From Indibacter alkaliphilus LW1 (GTDB lineage: Bacteria > Bacteroidota > Bacteroidia > Cytophagales > Cyclobacteriaceae): DNA of 64,000 nucleotides. The translations under genes and the position numbers were made by a program. The notes under the pieces are model-generated. The model saw nothing but the letters and a program-made list of their open reading frames with translations. It was not told the DNA's origin and ran no database searches. Below are positions 45,484 through 53,301 of this stretch, piece after piece (the stretch's first letter is position 1; each line of letters starts with the position of its first letter). The DNA is taken from positions 274,259 to 338,258 of the forward strand of contig NZ_ALWO02000037.1 of NCBI RefSeq assembly GCF_000295935.2, read 5' to 3'.

Positions 45484-46622
45484 TTTTTAAGCACGTCAAA
45501 TACTTTTGCCCACATCTTCTCAGTTTCAGCTTTCTGTTTGGCACTTTCAACCTTAAGTTTTTCCGAAATTGCCCTAGCAGAATCCAGTTGGAGAATCATT
45601 CTTATTTTTTCCTCATAATACTCTGGTGCTTCTCCAAGTTGACACAAACCATCTTTGTAATCATAATCTTCGAACAACATTTCATATTTATGGGACCAAC
45701 CGGTGGCCAAACAAGGAATATTTTGGGAAAGAGCACTTACCAATCCGTGAAACCGAGAAGTAACCACCGCTTTACTTTTTCCTATTATTCCCTTCACTAC
45801 CAAAGGGTCTTCTTCATGCACTATGGGAATTGGAGAGTCAAGTTGATTATTGATTTTTTCGGCTATTGCCCTATCCATTTTCGATTCATGTATCAGAAAA
45901 AACGGCTTCCTATTTTTCCTTTGGATCAATTGGATAGTTTGTAACAAAAAAGGTAAGTAAAGTTCATTATCCTGTTTGCTTTCGGTTTCAAGCATCTTTT
46001 GATTTGGTATTATAGCAACATCAAATTCAAATGAAACATATTTGGGCAGCACTGTTCCTTGAACCAAATTTGTGAAATCAGGAGCAAGAAACAGATTTTT
46101 TTCACCGACCTTAAGGTCTTTTAAGTATTGGAATGAAATTCTATCTCTTGCAAAAACAAGATCTGCATGACTGAGAATGACCTTCATTTTATCCGCTAGT
46201 ATCGGATCCGAAAAAGGACCGAATGCCTGTGGAAGCAGAATCACTTTTTTCCCACTCTTTTTCCACTTTTCAATGAAATTCGCACATCGCTTACCTGCTT
46301 TATCAGCTCCCCACTTATCTCCAAAAGCAAAACCTGACCCATCTATTACCGCATCAATTTCAATAGCCGAGGCAAACCCTAAGCTATTCCTTAAAGATTT
46401 TGGCAAAGCATTCAATAACCTTTCCCATTTGATTCCCTTTCTCTGGATATTGGTTTTGGCTAAAATGCCTTCAGATTTTAATTTATCAAAAGGTGATCTC
46501 GAGTTAACCTCCATCACAAAATTGACTTCTTTCAATTCATTGCTTGCCTTTTGTATTATGGCTTGGAGCATCAATTCAGCACCTTTATTGACAAACTCTA
46601 CACCTCTTAATTCTATATTCAT
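45480..46622 (-). CDS. polysaccharide pyruvyl transferase-family protein
   Basis: The 380-residue protein starts MNIELRGVEFVNKGAELMLQ, the typical NKGAELML opening of the family. The mid-region has KKVILLPQAFGPFSDPILAD and LVFARDRISFQYLKDL, and the C-terminal part has VVTSRFHGLVSALSQNIPCL followed by GWSHKYEMLFEDY, the conserved R-x-H-G and W-S-x-K-Y blocks that bind phosphoenolpyruvate in GT-B-like ketal-pyruvyl transferases. It would add a pyruvate ketal to a sugar of the operon A polymer. It is 1 base from the FrhB-like gene upstream, a pairing often seen in exopolysaccharide loci. Confidence 0.9.
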   Translation of the reverse strand: MNIELRGVEFVNKGAELMLQAIIQKASNELKEVNFVMEVNSRSPFDKLKSEGILAKTNIQRKGIKWERLLNALPKSLRNSLGFASAIEIDAVIDGSGFAFGDKWGADKAGKRCANFIEKWKKSGKKVILLPQAFGPFSDPILADKMKVILSHADLVFARDRISFQYLKDLKVGEKNLFLAPDFTNLVQGTVLPKYVSFEFDVAIIPNQKMLETESKQDNELYLPFLLQTIQLIQRKNRKPFFLIHESKMDRAIAEKINNQLDSPIPIVHEEDPLVVKGIIGKSKAVVTSRFHGLVSALSQNIPCLATGWSHKYEMLFEDYDYKDGLCQLGEAPEYYEEKIRMILQLDSARAISEKLKVESAKQKAETEKMWAKVFDVLKN

Positions 46623-46623
46623 G

Positions 46624-47979
46624 TTACTTTTTGAAAAAACTGATAAGTTTTAAATAAAATCTGGTTGCAAACGGAGGTCTATTAAGTTTTTTAACCAATG
46701 GATTCATTTTTGATAAAAAAAACTCAATGTCATCTCTTTCCTTTGCCAGTTTAAAATACTCATGAGAGGCATCTCTTATTTCCTCCCTAACTTTAAACAT
46801 CCATTGCCTGCGTAAACTAAGATTCTTCCCCTTCTTAACTCTTTTTTTTGGCAACCAAGATTTCTGGTGGAGGTGGAGCCTATAACTTAGGCCTTCTCTT
46901 CTGTGCCTAAAACCACCTAACTGAGATGTTTTTACAGTTTCTGGAGGTACTTCAGTTAACATCAACTTATTCTTTTCTATACCTTCTTCTATGATTTCCA
47001 GAATTTCCTGATTCCTGACAACCAAAACGTTATTTCCAAGATGGTCATCCATATAGTCTTCAAGCCATGCATCTCCAACCGAAACATCTGATGTTTCCCC
47101 TACTACATCGTCACAAAAATCACAACCCTTATATTTAAAGAATCCATGCCCCCAATTTCCCCCGAACAATTCTTTAGAGGATTTCGTGGGACTTTGCTTA
47201 TTATCAATATCAATTGCAAAAACACCTTTGTCATTTGCTTTCTTACCCTCTAGCTTACCCCTGAACTCTATTTCTTTAAGAAGCTTTGGCTTTACTCCCA
47301 CTTGCCATCCTAGCAATTCCGCAAATGCCGGTGACTTAAGGTGTCCGCAAATAATCCCAATGATAAACTTGATCCTTTCTTTATAAACTATATTTTCATC
47401 TGCGAGATTCCGAAGAGCTTTACTGAAGCATGGAATAGCTGTAATTGCGTATCTACCTTCATTGGATTTAATGAACTCCAAAGAATTGGTCAATGTGATT
47501 GGATAGTAAGCTGATTTTGAGCCATTTATAACTGAATCTCCTTTTTTAAACACTTGATATGTAAAGAGTTCTCCCGCTTCAACGGCACTCACCACTTGAA
47601 TAACGTAATCAACCTTATCTAATAAGATCAACTGATCTAAAATCCATTTTCCTCCACCTCCAGAACTTCCTTTTATCCTATATTCACCTTCTATGGCATG
47701 TCCGACGTAGTTTTTGATGTATTTTCCAGTGGCTTCGTTCTTATTCTTTATATGACCAAAAATATCTTCTGAAATCTCATCTTCATCCCTAGCTGAACTT
47801 GAAAATGGGCATACTTTTAACAGCTTTTCTTCACTTTCATGAGTTTCCTTTTTAGGAAAAGCCTTAAGCATTCCAAATTGATCAGGTTTGATTTCTATAC
47901 TTGGTTCGATAGCATTGCATACTCCACAACCTGTACAAAAATCATTTTTAATAACTGTAGTTTGTAAACTTTCTGACAT
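46624..47979 (-). CDS. FrhB/F420 hydrogenase beta-subunit-like iron-sulfur protein
   Basis: The 451-residue protein starts with a ferredoxin-like cluster site FCTGCGVCNAIEP (Cys15, Cys18, Cys21), with a further Cys57 in KVCPFSS. The FrhB-type domain follows: KGSSGGGGKWILDQLILLDK, ITAIPCFSKALRNLADENI, KFIIGIICGHLKSPAFAELL and YKGCDFCDDVVGETSDVSVG with DAWLEDY. Proteins of this family carry FAD and iron-sulfur clusters. In capsule loci they occur beside pyruvyl transferases, but their reaction there is not established; a redox step on a sugar is a guess. It overlaps the Wzx gene by 1 base. Confidence 0.87.
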   Translation of the reverse strand: MSESLQTTVIKNDFCTGCGVCNAIEPSIEIKPDQFGMLKAFPKKETHESEEKLLKVCPFSSSARDEDEISEDIFGHIKNKNEATGKYIKNYVGHAIEGEYRIKGSSGGGGKWILDQLILLDKVDYVIQVVSAVEAGELFTYQVFKKGDSVINGSKSAYYPITLTNSLEFIKSNEGRYAITAIPCFSKALRNLADENIVYKERIKFIIGIICGHLKSPAFAELLGWQVGVKPKLLKEIEFRGKLEGKKANDKGVFAIDIDNKQSPTKSSKELFGGNWGHGFFKYKGCDFCDDVVGETSDVSVGDAWLEDYMDDHLGNNVLVVRNQEILEIIEEGIEKNKLMLTEVPPETVKTSQLGGFRHRREGLSYRLHLHQKSWLPKKRVKKGKNLSLRRQWMFKVREEIRDASHEYFKLAKERDDIEFFLSKMNPLVKKLNRPPFATRFYLKLISFFKK

Positions 47980-49394
47980 TAAAAAACTAATTTTTTTGAT
48001 TTGAAATTTTTAATCATATTTCTAAGCTCCCTTCCCATGAGAAAGTAAATACCCCCTACATATATCGCCATAAACAAAATTGCATTGATAGCGAAGTTAA
48101 TACTAAACAGAGATTTTATTACCAGAGCGGCCACTACAGCAATAAGCGAAACGAGAACTACCTCTCGCATAGCCTCAAAAAGATCTTTAAAGGTATAATC
48201 TATGAGCTTTTTGAGATAATATTGAACTATAAAAATTGAGATGAATTTTATGATGAAAAATGCCCATGCTGCTCCTAAAATTCCGTAAAAGTAAATCATG
48301 ACACTGAGCACTGGGACGTACAGAAAAATAGACTTAAAGAATTGTAGCTGTAATTCCAGCTTTGGTTTGCCCATTCCTCTGATGACCATTGTATTGCTAT
48401 TGACCATCATGTGAAACAATATAGATCCGGAAAGTATCTGAAGTGGTACAATCGTATCTATCCATTTTTCCCCAAAAAAAGTAAGTATAATACCTTCTCC
48501 TTCAAGGATAAAAATCCACATCATAGGAAAAATTATCAAACTATTGAATTTAACAACCATGATATAGAATTTTTTAAGTGCCTGCTTATCATCTTGAACC
48601 CTGCCATATACTGGATACATGACTTTATTGATAATCCCCATAACCTGACTTCTAAACGTATCTGTCAATACAAAAGCCAATGTATAATTGCCCAATGCAG
48701 CGGCTGACACTAACTTACCTATCAGGAGGTAGTCAAGCTTATTCATTAGGTTATTGAATAAATTTGTACCAGTTGTATAAACTCCAAAACCAAAAACATC
48801 CTTAAAAGCATCCTTATCCCAAATTATCTTAGGCCTCCACTTTGTAGCATTGAAATACATGGGCATTGCTATGATAAATGTTGCTACGGAGTTAAAAACC
48901 AGTGACCAAACACCTGCACCTAAAAATGCCAGAATGAGTGATAGAATTCCCGAGAAAATACTTGAGAAATTATTGATAAAAGCCAGCTTTTTAAAATCCA
49001 TTTTCCGCGTCAGCTGAGCCCGATGTACCAGATTAACAGGACTGGATAAAATCCCAAGAGAAAGTACTGGAATGATTTTTCCTAACAAGGGCTCTGTGTA
49101 AAAATTAACTGCAAATGGAGCCACTAAAAAGACCATTACAAAATAAGTGACAATAGACCAAGCAACGCCAGTCCAAAAGGCTGTATGGAAATGCTTTTCT
49201 GTTAACTTTTCTTCTTTTCTTTGAACCAGTGCAGCAGCAATTCCCAAATCATTGAGCACTTCTACAAAACTAGTGAAGACCACAGCCATACCAACAAGGC
49301 CAAACTCTGTGGGAGCAAGAATTCTTGCCAATACCAGTTTGATTACAAACCCAAAGGACCTGTTTACAAAAACCTGAAGTGAGCTCCAAACCAC
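47979..49394 (-). CDS. wzx: Wzx-type polysaccharide flippase
   Basis: The 471-residue protein has 12-14 hydrophobic segments and the MOP-superfamily opening QVFVNRSFGFVIKLVLARIL, APTEFGLVGMAVVFTSFVEV and LNDLGIAAALVQRKE. It should flip lipid-linked repeat units of operon A. The start is uncertain. The first available standard start is GTG at 49394, but the reading frame continues upstream through codons for SDLKKSIVSGVVWSS, which match the usual Wzx N-terminus. No ATG, GTG or TTG opens that extension; an ATT at 49427-49425 would give M-S-D-L-K-K. See findings. Confidence 0.9.
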   Translation of the reverse strand: MVWSSLQVFVNRSFGFVIKLVLARILAPTEFGLVGMAVVFTSFVEVLNDLGIAAALVQRKEEKLTEKHFHTAFWTGVAWSIVTYFVMVFLVAPFAVNFYTEPLLGKIIPVLSLGILSSPVNLVHRAQLTRKMDFKKLAFINNFSSIFSGILSLILAFLGAGVWSLVFNSVATFIIAMPMYFNATKWRPKIIWDKDAFKDVFGFGVYTTGTNLFNNLMNKLDYLLIGKLVSAAALGNYTLAFVLTDTFRSQVMGIINKVMYPVYGRVQDDKQALKKFYIMVVKFNSLIIFPMMWIFILEGEGIILTFFGEKWIDTIVPLQILSGSILFHMMVNSNTMVIRGMGKPKLELQLQFFKSIFLYVPVLSVMIYFYGILGAAWAFFIIKFISIFIVQYYLKKLIDYTFKDLFEAMREVVLVSLIAVVAALVIKSLFSINFAINAILFMAIYVGGIYFLMGRELRNMIKNFKSKKLVF

Positions 49395-49460
49395 CCCACT
49401 TACAATACTTTTTTTAAGATCTGAAATAAAAATTGAGTTTAGCCTTCAAAAAAAGGTTTG

Positions 49461-52118
49461 CTAGTCCACCAAATTGGTAATCAAAAGGGCTAGAGTTGCC
49501 ATACTGGAGGCCAAGCCTATCCATGCCTGAGCGGACATGGGTTGTCTCGGTGGCTTCGCAGGTACATATATTTCCGCACCTGGTTCCATGTGAGGGTAAA
49601 ATTTCAACCCAAGGAAATTCCTTGTTCTACGGACGTCTCCATTGGCATAAACCACATACGATTTGCTTCTTCTGGCATCTTCAGTAAAACCACCGGCTCT
49701 GGAAATGTAAGCCCTGAATCCTCTTTCTGCCTGGTATCTGGCAGTAGTAGGAAACAAAACCTCACCACGCATTCTTACTGTCTGAAGTTCTTTGGGTACG
49801 CTTATCACATCACCCTCCATCAAAATCAAATCCTGAGCAGATCCCGGGTTTCTCATGATAGCATCCAAATTGATCCCGATCAACTCTTGTTCCCTAATTT
49901 CCGCACGAACAGCAGCAGTATCCGCAACATTAACATCCAGTAATCTATCTGTTCTAAAATCAGCAATTCTTGCTTGCTCTTCAAGTTTTTCTCTTTCTTT
50001 CATCCGCTCGATCTCTTTTTCTTCCAGTTTCTTCTTTAAGCGTTCCAAGAAGATTTCTTCAGCTTCATTGATGATCATTCCTTCTCTTTGAAGACGCTCC
50101 ATTACTGAAAGAAGGTTTTTCTCTTTCAGTTCATCCTCACTCTTCTCTTTATAATACTCCGTTCTCCTAATCAGCGTAGCACCCTTGGGATAAGCAAACT
50201 GGTTGAGCCCCCCGGCACGGGAAATAAGGTCTGAAATTCTTTCATTGGCATTGCTCAAAGCAAACTCACCGGGATAAAAAACTTCCCCCTGAACCTCCAC
50301 CAATCTCTCTCTCTGAAACCCAGGGCTCCTTCTTACAAAAATATGGTCAAAGGGTTGGAGCCTAACACTGGAATCCTCCGGTCTCAGATTGAGTTGGCTA
50401 TCTACATCGAGATTGATGATCTCAGCTACTTTTCCGGAAACATCATCACGTACTCTTCTGGCTATTTCTATATAAGAATTGGAAGCAGCATCCTTGAATC
50501 CTCCCGCTTTGGTAATCAAGTCTGCTACAGTCAGGTTTTCGGCATAGGCATAGGCTCCGGGGATGTTTACTTCTCCTGTAATTCTGATGTAATATTCCTC
50601 TTTGAGGTCATACCTGCTTGGAATGCTGAGCACATCTTCTCTTCTTAAGGCAATATCCGGACTTGTTCCATCCAAAATTCCCTTTATATCCACTGACATG
50701 GATTCCAATGTCAAATCTTCTTTAGTCCTGTATAATATCGCACGACCAGTAAAAGCATCTCCCCTTAGTCCTTCAGCCTTTTCAATCAGATCCTTTACTC
50801 CTATCCCGGTCTCAGGAATACTGAATTCTCCAGGTCTGAAAACGGCACCGGATATTTGGACCCTATTTTCAAATCTATTTAACCTTTCCCCAACTGTAAT
50901 TTCATCACCATCATGAAGTGTAAATGCTTCAAACTCTTCAGCACTTAGATCCTGAACTTTCATTTGATTTCCCGTAGCTCTTCTCAATGTCAGCCTTTCC
51001 TTATATGCCATAGAAGAAAACCCACCGGCAAAATTGATAAGGTCAGCCACACTCTCCTCAGGTTTCATTTCAAAATATCCTTCCCTTCTTACTGGGCCTT
51101 TCAGTTCAACTCTACTTTTGAAAGGTTGCACGATGACCACATCATTGTCCCTTAGGGTAACATTACTTCCGTGATCTCCTTTGGTTAGAAAATCATAAAC
51201 ATCCACTTCTGTTAGAAGTTTGCTATCCCTATAAACCTGAATATTTCTAAAAGTACCATTTTCATTAGGACCACCAGCAGCATAAAGCGCATTGAATACC
51301 GAAGCAAAAGAAGGCAAAGTATAAGTACCCGGCTTGATCAATTCCCCAACCATGGAAACAGAGATAGAACTGATATTTCCCAACCTCACTTCCAGAAAAG
51401 TGTTTGGGTTTGAACCCAAAAGTCCTGAATATATCCTTCCAAGTTGTTGCTTGATTCTTTGTCTTGCGGCGTCAACAGTAGATCCGCCAACAGAAATAGG
51501 ACCTAAATTGGGAATCATTATTCTTCCCTCAGGGGTGACCATCAGTTCATAGGATTGTTGGGATGCTCCATATACATCAATGATTAACTGATCTCCGGCC
51601 CCTATCACATAGCCTCCTGGTGTAGGAATATTAAGACTTGGACTAAAAGTAAGGTCTCTGTTATGGAAAATTTTGTAACCGAATATCTTCTTTTGTTCTG
51701 GGGTCAAATCAAAATAGGGGTCTGCCCTGCGAATGGAATCAAAAAGTGCCGGATCCATATTGAATCCTGAAACCTGTCTTACTTGTCCTTGCTGTTGTCC
51801 GGGCCTCATCTGCTGTTGCCCAGGACGCGCACCTGATCTTAATTGTTGGATTCTTTCTCTAAGTTTATTTACCTCAGAAGCAGGCATTCCCCTCTCTCTG
51901 GCATAAGCCTCCAGTTGAGACTCATTCATTCCTGCAGATTCAGCACGTTTGATGAGTTGTTCAATTTGAGCATCTGAAAGATTGTCAACTTTTAAGTTTT
52001 GGATGTCATTCATGGATTGGGAATATCCCAATTGAATTAACATGAATAAAGTAATGAACAGAAAAAACAATGCTTTTTCCAAGAAACCCCCTTGCATAGA
52101 TGTATTCAATGATTTCAC
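49461..52118 (-). CDS. SLBB-domain polysaccharide export outer-membrane protein
   Basis: The 885-residue protein has a signal peptide near residues 13-33 (ALFFLFITLFMLIQLGYSQ). A charged linker with PGQQQ repeats (about 95-112) precedes the export domain (VIGAGDQLIIDVYGASQQSY, MIPNLGPISVGG). Several SLBB domains follow, recognisable as V-x-x-x-G-E-V/x-x-P-G-x-Y/F units such as VSMVGELIKPGTYTLPSFAS, RITGEVNIPGAYAYAENLTV and VEVQGEVFYPGEFALSNANE. A coiled-coil segment rich in K and E lies at about 670-750. It is much longer than Wza of operon B (281). It is the first gene of operon A; a copy of the 21-bp repeat lies 60 bases upstream. Confidence 0.9.
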   Translation of the reverse strand: MKSLNTSMQGGFLEKALFFLFITLFMLIQLGYSQSMNDIQNLKVDNLSDAQIEQLIKRAESAGMNESQLEAYARERGMPASEVNKLRERIQQLRSGARPGQQQMRPGQQQGQVRQVSGFNMDPALFDSIRRADPYFDLTPEQKKIFGYKIFHNRDLTFSPSLNIPTPGGYVIGAGDQLIIDVYGASQQSYELMVTPEGRIMIPNLGPISVGGSTVDAARQRIKQQLGRIYSGLLGSNPNTFLEVRLGNISSISVSMVGELIKPGTYTLPSFASVFNALYAAGGPNENGTFRNIQVYRDSKLLTEVDVYDFLTKGDHGSNVTLRDNDVVIVQPFKSRVELKGPVRREGYFEMKPEESVADLINFAGGFSSMAYKERLTLRRATGNQMKVQDLSAEEFEAFTLHDGDEITVGERLNRFENRVQISGAVFRPGEFSIPETGIGVKDLIEKAEGLRGDAFTGRAILYRTKEDLTLESMSVDIKGILDGTSPDIALRREDVLSIPSRYDLKEEYYIRITGEVNIPGAYAYAENLTVADLITKAGGFKDAASNSYIEIARRVRDDVSGKVAEIINLDVDSQLNLRPEDSSVRLQPFDHIFVRRSPGFQRERLVEVQGEVFYPGEFALSNANERISDLISRAGGLNQFAYPKGATLIRRTEYYKEKSEDELKEKNLLSVMERLQREGMIINEAEEIFLERLKKKLEEKEIERMKEREKLEEQARIADFRTDRLLDVNVADTAAVRAEIREQELIGINLDAIMRNPGSAQDLILMEGDVISVPKELQTVRMRGEVLFPTTARYQAERGFRAYISRAGGFTEDARRSKSYVVYANGDVRRTRNFLGLKFYPHMEPGAEIYVPAKPPRQPMSAQAWIGLASSMATLALLITNLVD

Positions 52119-52178
52119 GAATTAACGTAGTTTTTTTTAAGTATTGAGAATTTTGAACGAAATATCATAATGTCCTGA

Positions 52179-52199
52179 TACAGCTTCGCCCTTTCAGTC
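52179..52199 (-). promoter_or_regulatory. 21-bp shared leader element, copy 2 (before the SLBB exporter)
   Basis: This is identical over 21 bases to the copy at 32541-32561 (core GAAAGGGCGAAGCTG on the coding strand). It sits in the 140-base gap between the winged-helix gene and the first gene of operon A, 60 bases before the start codon. Flanking bases differ between the two copies, which argues that the 21 bases themselves are under selection. Confidence 0.6.
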
Positions 52200-52258
52200 A
52201 CATTGCCGCGCTTATTTGGTATTACATTGATAAGATTATTTGCCCCTATTTTAAGCAA

Positions 52259-52768
52259 CTATTCTTTACTATAAAGAACTAACCCTTTAGGATCAGGTAT
52301 TCCGTCATTAAGATGAAACTCCACCTTCTTTTGAATTACTTTTTCAATTCTGGCACTTAGTTTTTCCAAGTACTCCTCATTGAGTTTTTCGCCCACAATA
52401 TCCACAGTGACCACTCCTGTATTGTTTCCTTTGGCATAATCTCCCGTCACAACAACTTGTGAAACATTCCCCATTCGCTCCAAAATCGCTTCCAGGAGCT
52501 TATCAAATCCCAGGTACTTCCGGATGAGTTCGTGAAGGTTTAGATATAAAGGGTGATCGGTATTGGCTTTATATTCTATTTTATTTTTCTCTGACTGCTT
52601 CACCAAAAACCCTGCCTCCGTGAGGTGATTCAGTTCTTTTCTGATAGCATTGGTGGATTCTCCAAATTCCTCTGCAAGACCTCTGAGATGACTTTGATTA
52701 TTCTCATTGACAAAAAATTTGACCAACAACTTCAGTCTTGTCTTTGATGTGATTAAAGATTCTAACAT
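52259..52768 (-). CDS. winged-helix protein with nucleotidyltransferase-like domain
   Basis: The 169-residue protein has two parts. Residues 1-75 form an ArsR/MarR-like winged helix (SKTRLKLLVKFFVNENNQSH, LAEEFGESTNAIRKELNHLT, EAGFLVKQSEKNKIEYKAN). Residues about 90-160 resemble the minimal nucleotidyltransferase fold: VVVTGDYAKGNNTGVVTVDI, VGEKLNEEY. In active members the G-S and D-x-D residues chelate metal; here Gly is followed by Asp and the DxD is V-x-D, so it is probably not catalytic. It lies just upstream of operon A with a clear promoter (52794-52823). A regulatory role for the capsule locus is inferred from position. Confidence 0.75.
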   Translation of the reverse strand: MLESLITSKTRLKLLVKFFVNENNQSHLRGLAEEFGESTNAIRKELNHLTEAGFLVKQSEKNKIEYKANTDHPLYLNLHELIRKYLGFDKLLEAILERMGNVSQVVVTGDYAKGNNTGVVTVDIVGEKLNEEYLEKLSARIEKVIQKKVEFHLNDGIPDPKGLVLYSKE

Positions 52769-52793
52769 AAAAATACAGCTGGGAAATGAGCAA

Positions 52794-52823
52794 CAAAAGT
52801 ACTCGTCTTACTTTCAAAAGCAA
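52794..52823 (-). promoter_or_regulatory. Bacteroidota-type promoter for the winged-helix gene
   Basis: The minus strand has TTG at 52823-52821, a 19-base spacer and TACTTTTG at 52801-52794. This is a full match to the Bacteroidota sigma-A consensus TTG-N17-23-TAnnTTTG. Transcription would begin near 52787, about 20 bases before the ATG. It may also feed operon A, since no promoter was found between 52119 and 52258. Confidence 0.65.
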
Positions 52824-52920
52824 AATATTTCCAGCAGTTTTTAATTTGTAGGGAGCATCAGACTAGGAATATGAATTTTACTACAATTTATATAACACAC
52901 ATTCTGAAAAACTCTATACA

Positions 52921-53295
52921 TTAACTTCTGTAAAAACCAGCATCTTTTCTTTCAAACACCTTTCTGAATAAGGCTCCTGTCATACCAGAAAAGCCTCCGA
53001 GTAGAAATCCCAACACACCTGTTGCAAACCATAGCAAATTATCATTTTTCAAGCCCATTAATTCAGCCATCTGCATGGGCAATGCTGAACCTGACTGAAT
53101 GGAAATCCAAATCGTGAGAGAAAACCAGCTCAATCCAAAAGCCAAACCTGACCATAAAAAAGAAGCTCCAGGACTTGCTCTCAATAGAAAGGCGATTAAA
53201 CCTACAGCAATCATCAATATCCAATAGGATGCGATTTTCCCAATCAAAATTACTGTTAACACAGTCAATACAAATAAGATAAGTGTTTTAGCCAT
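52921..53295 (-). CDS. small hypothetical membrane protein
   Basis: I do not recognise this 124-residue protein. It has four hydrophobic segments: about 4-20, 23-43, 47-67 and 87-108, the last with glycine-rich GVLGFLLGGFSGMTGALFRK. A short basic tail (RKVFERKDAGFYRS) should face the cytoplasm. It starts 6 bases after the penicillin-acylase-like gene stops, so the two are probably co-transcribed. No function is suggested by the sequence. Confidence 0.65.
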   Translation of the reverse strand: MAKTLILFVLTVLTVILIGKIASYWILMIAVGLIAFLLRASPGASFLWSGLAFGLSWFSLTIWISIQSGSALPMQMAELMGLKNDNLLWFATGVLGFLLGGFSGMTGALFRKVFERKDAGFYRS

Positions 53296-53301
53296 CTTCT
53301 A

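Noticed and set aside
46177-46653. A 158-codon open frame on the plus strand opposite the pyruvyl transferase gene.
   Set aside because: It is antisense to a well-supported gene and its sequence is low in recognisable domains; no neighbouring gene on that strand supports it.
52174-52199. CTGA/TCAG pairing around copy 2 of the 21-bp element as a possible hairpin.
   Set aside because: Only four pairs are possible and copy 1 does not preserve them.
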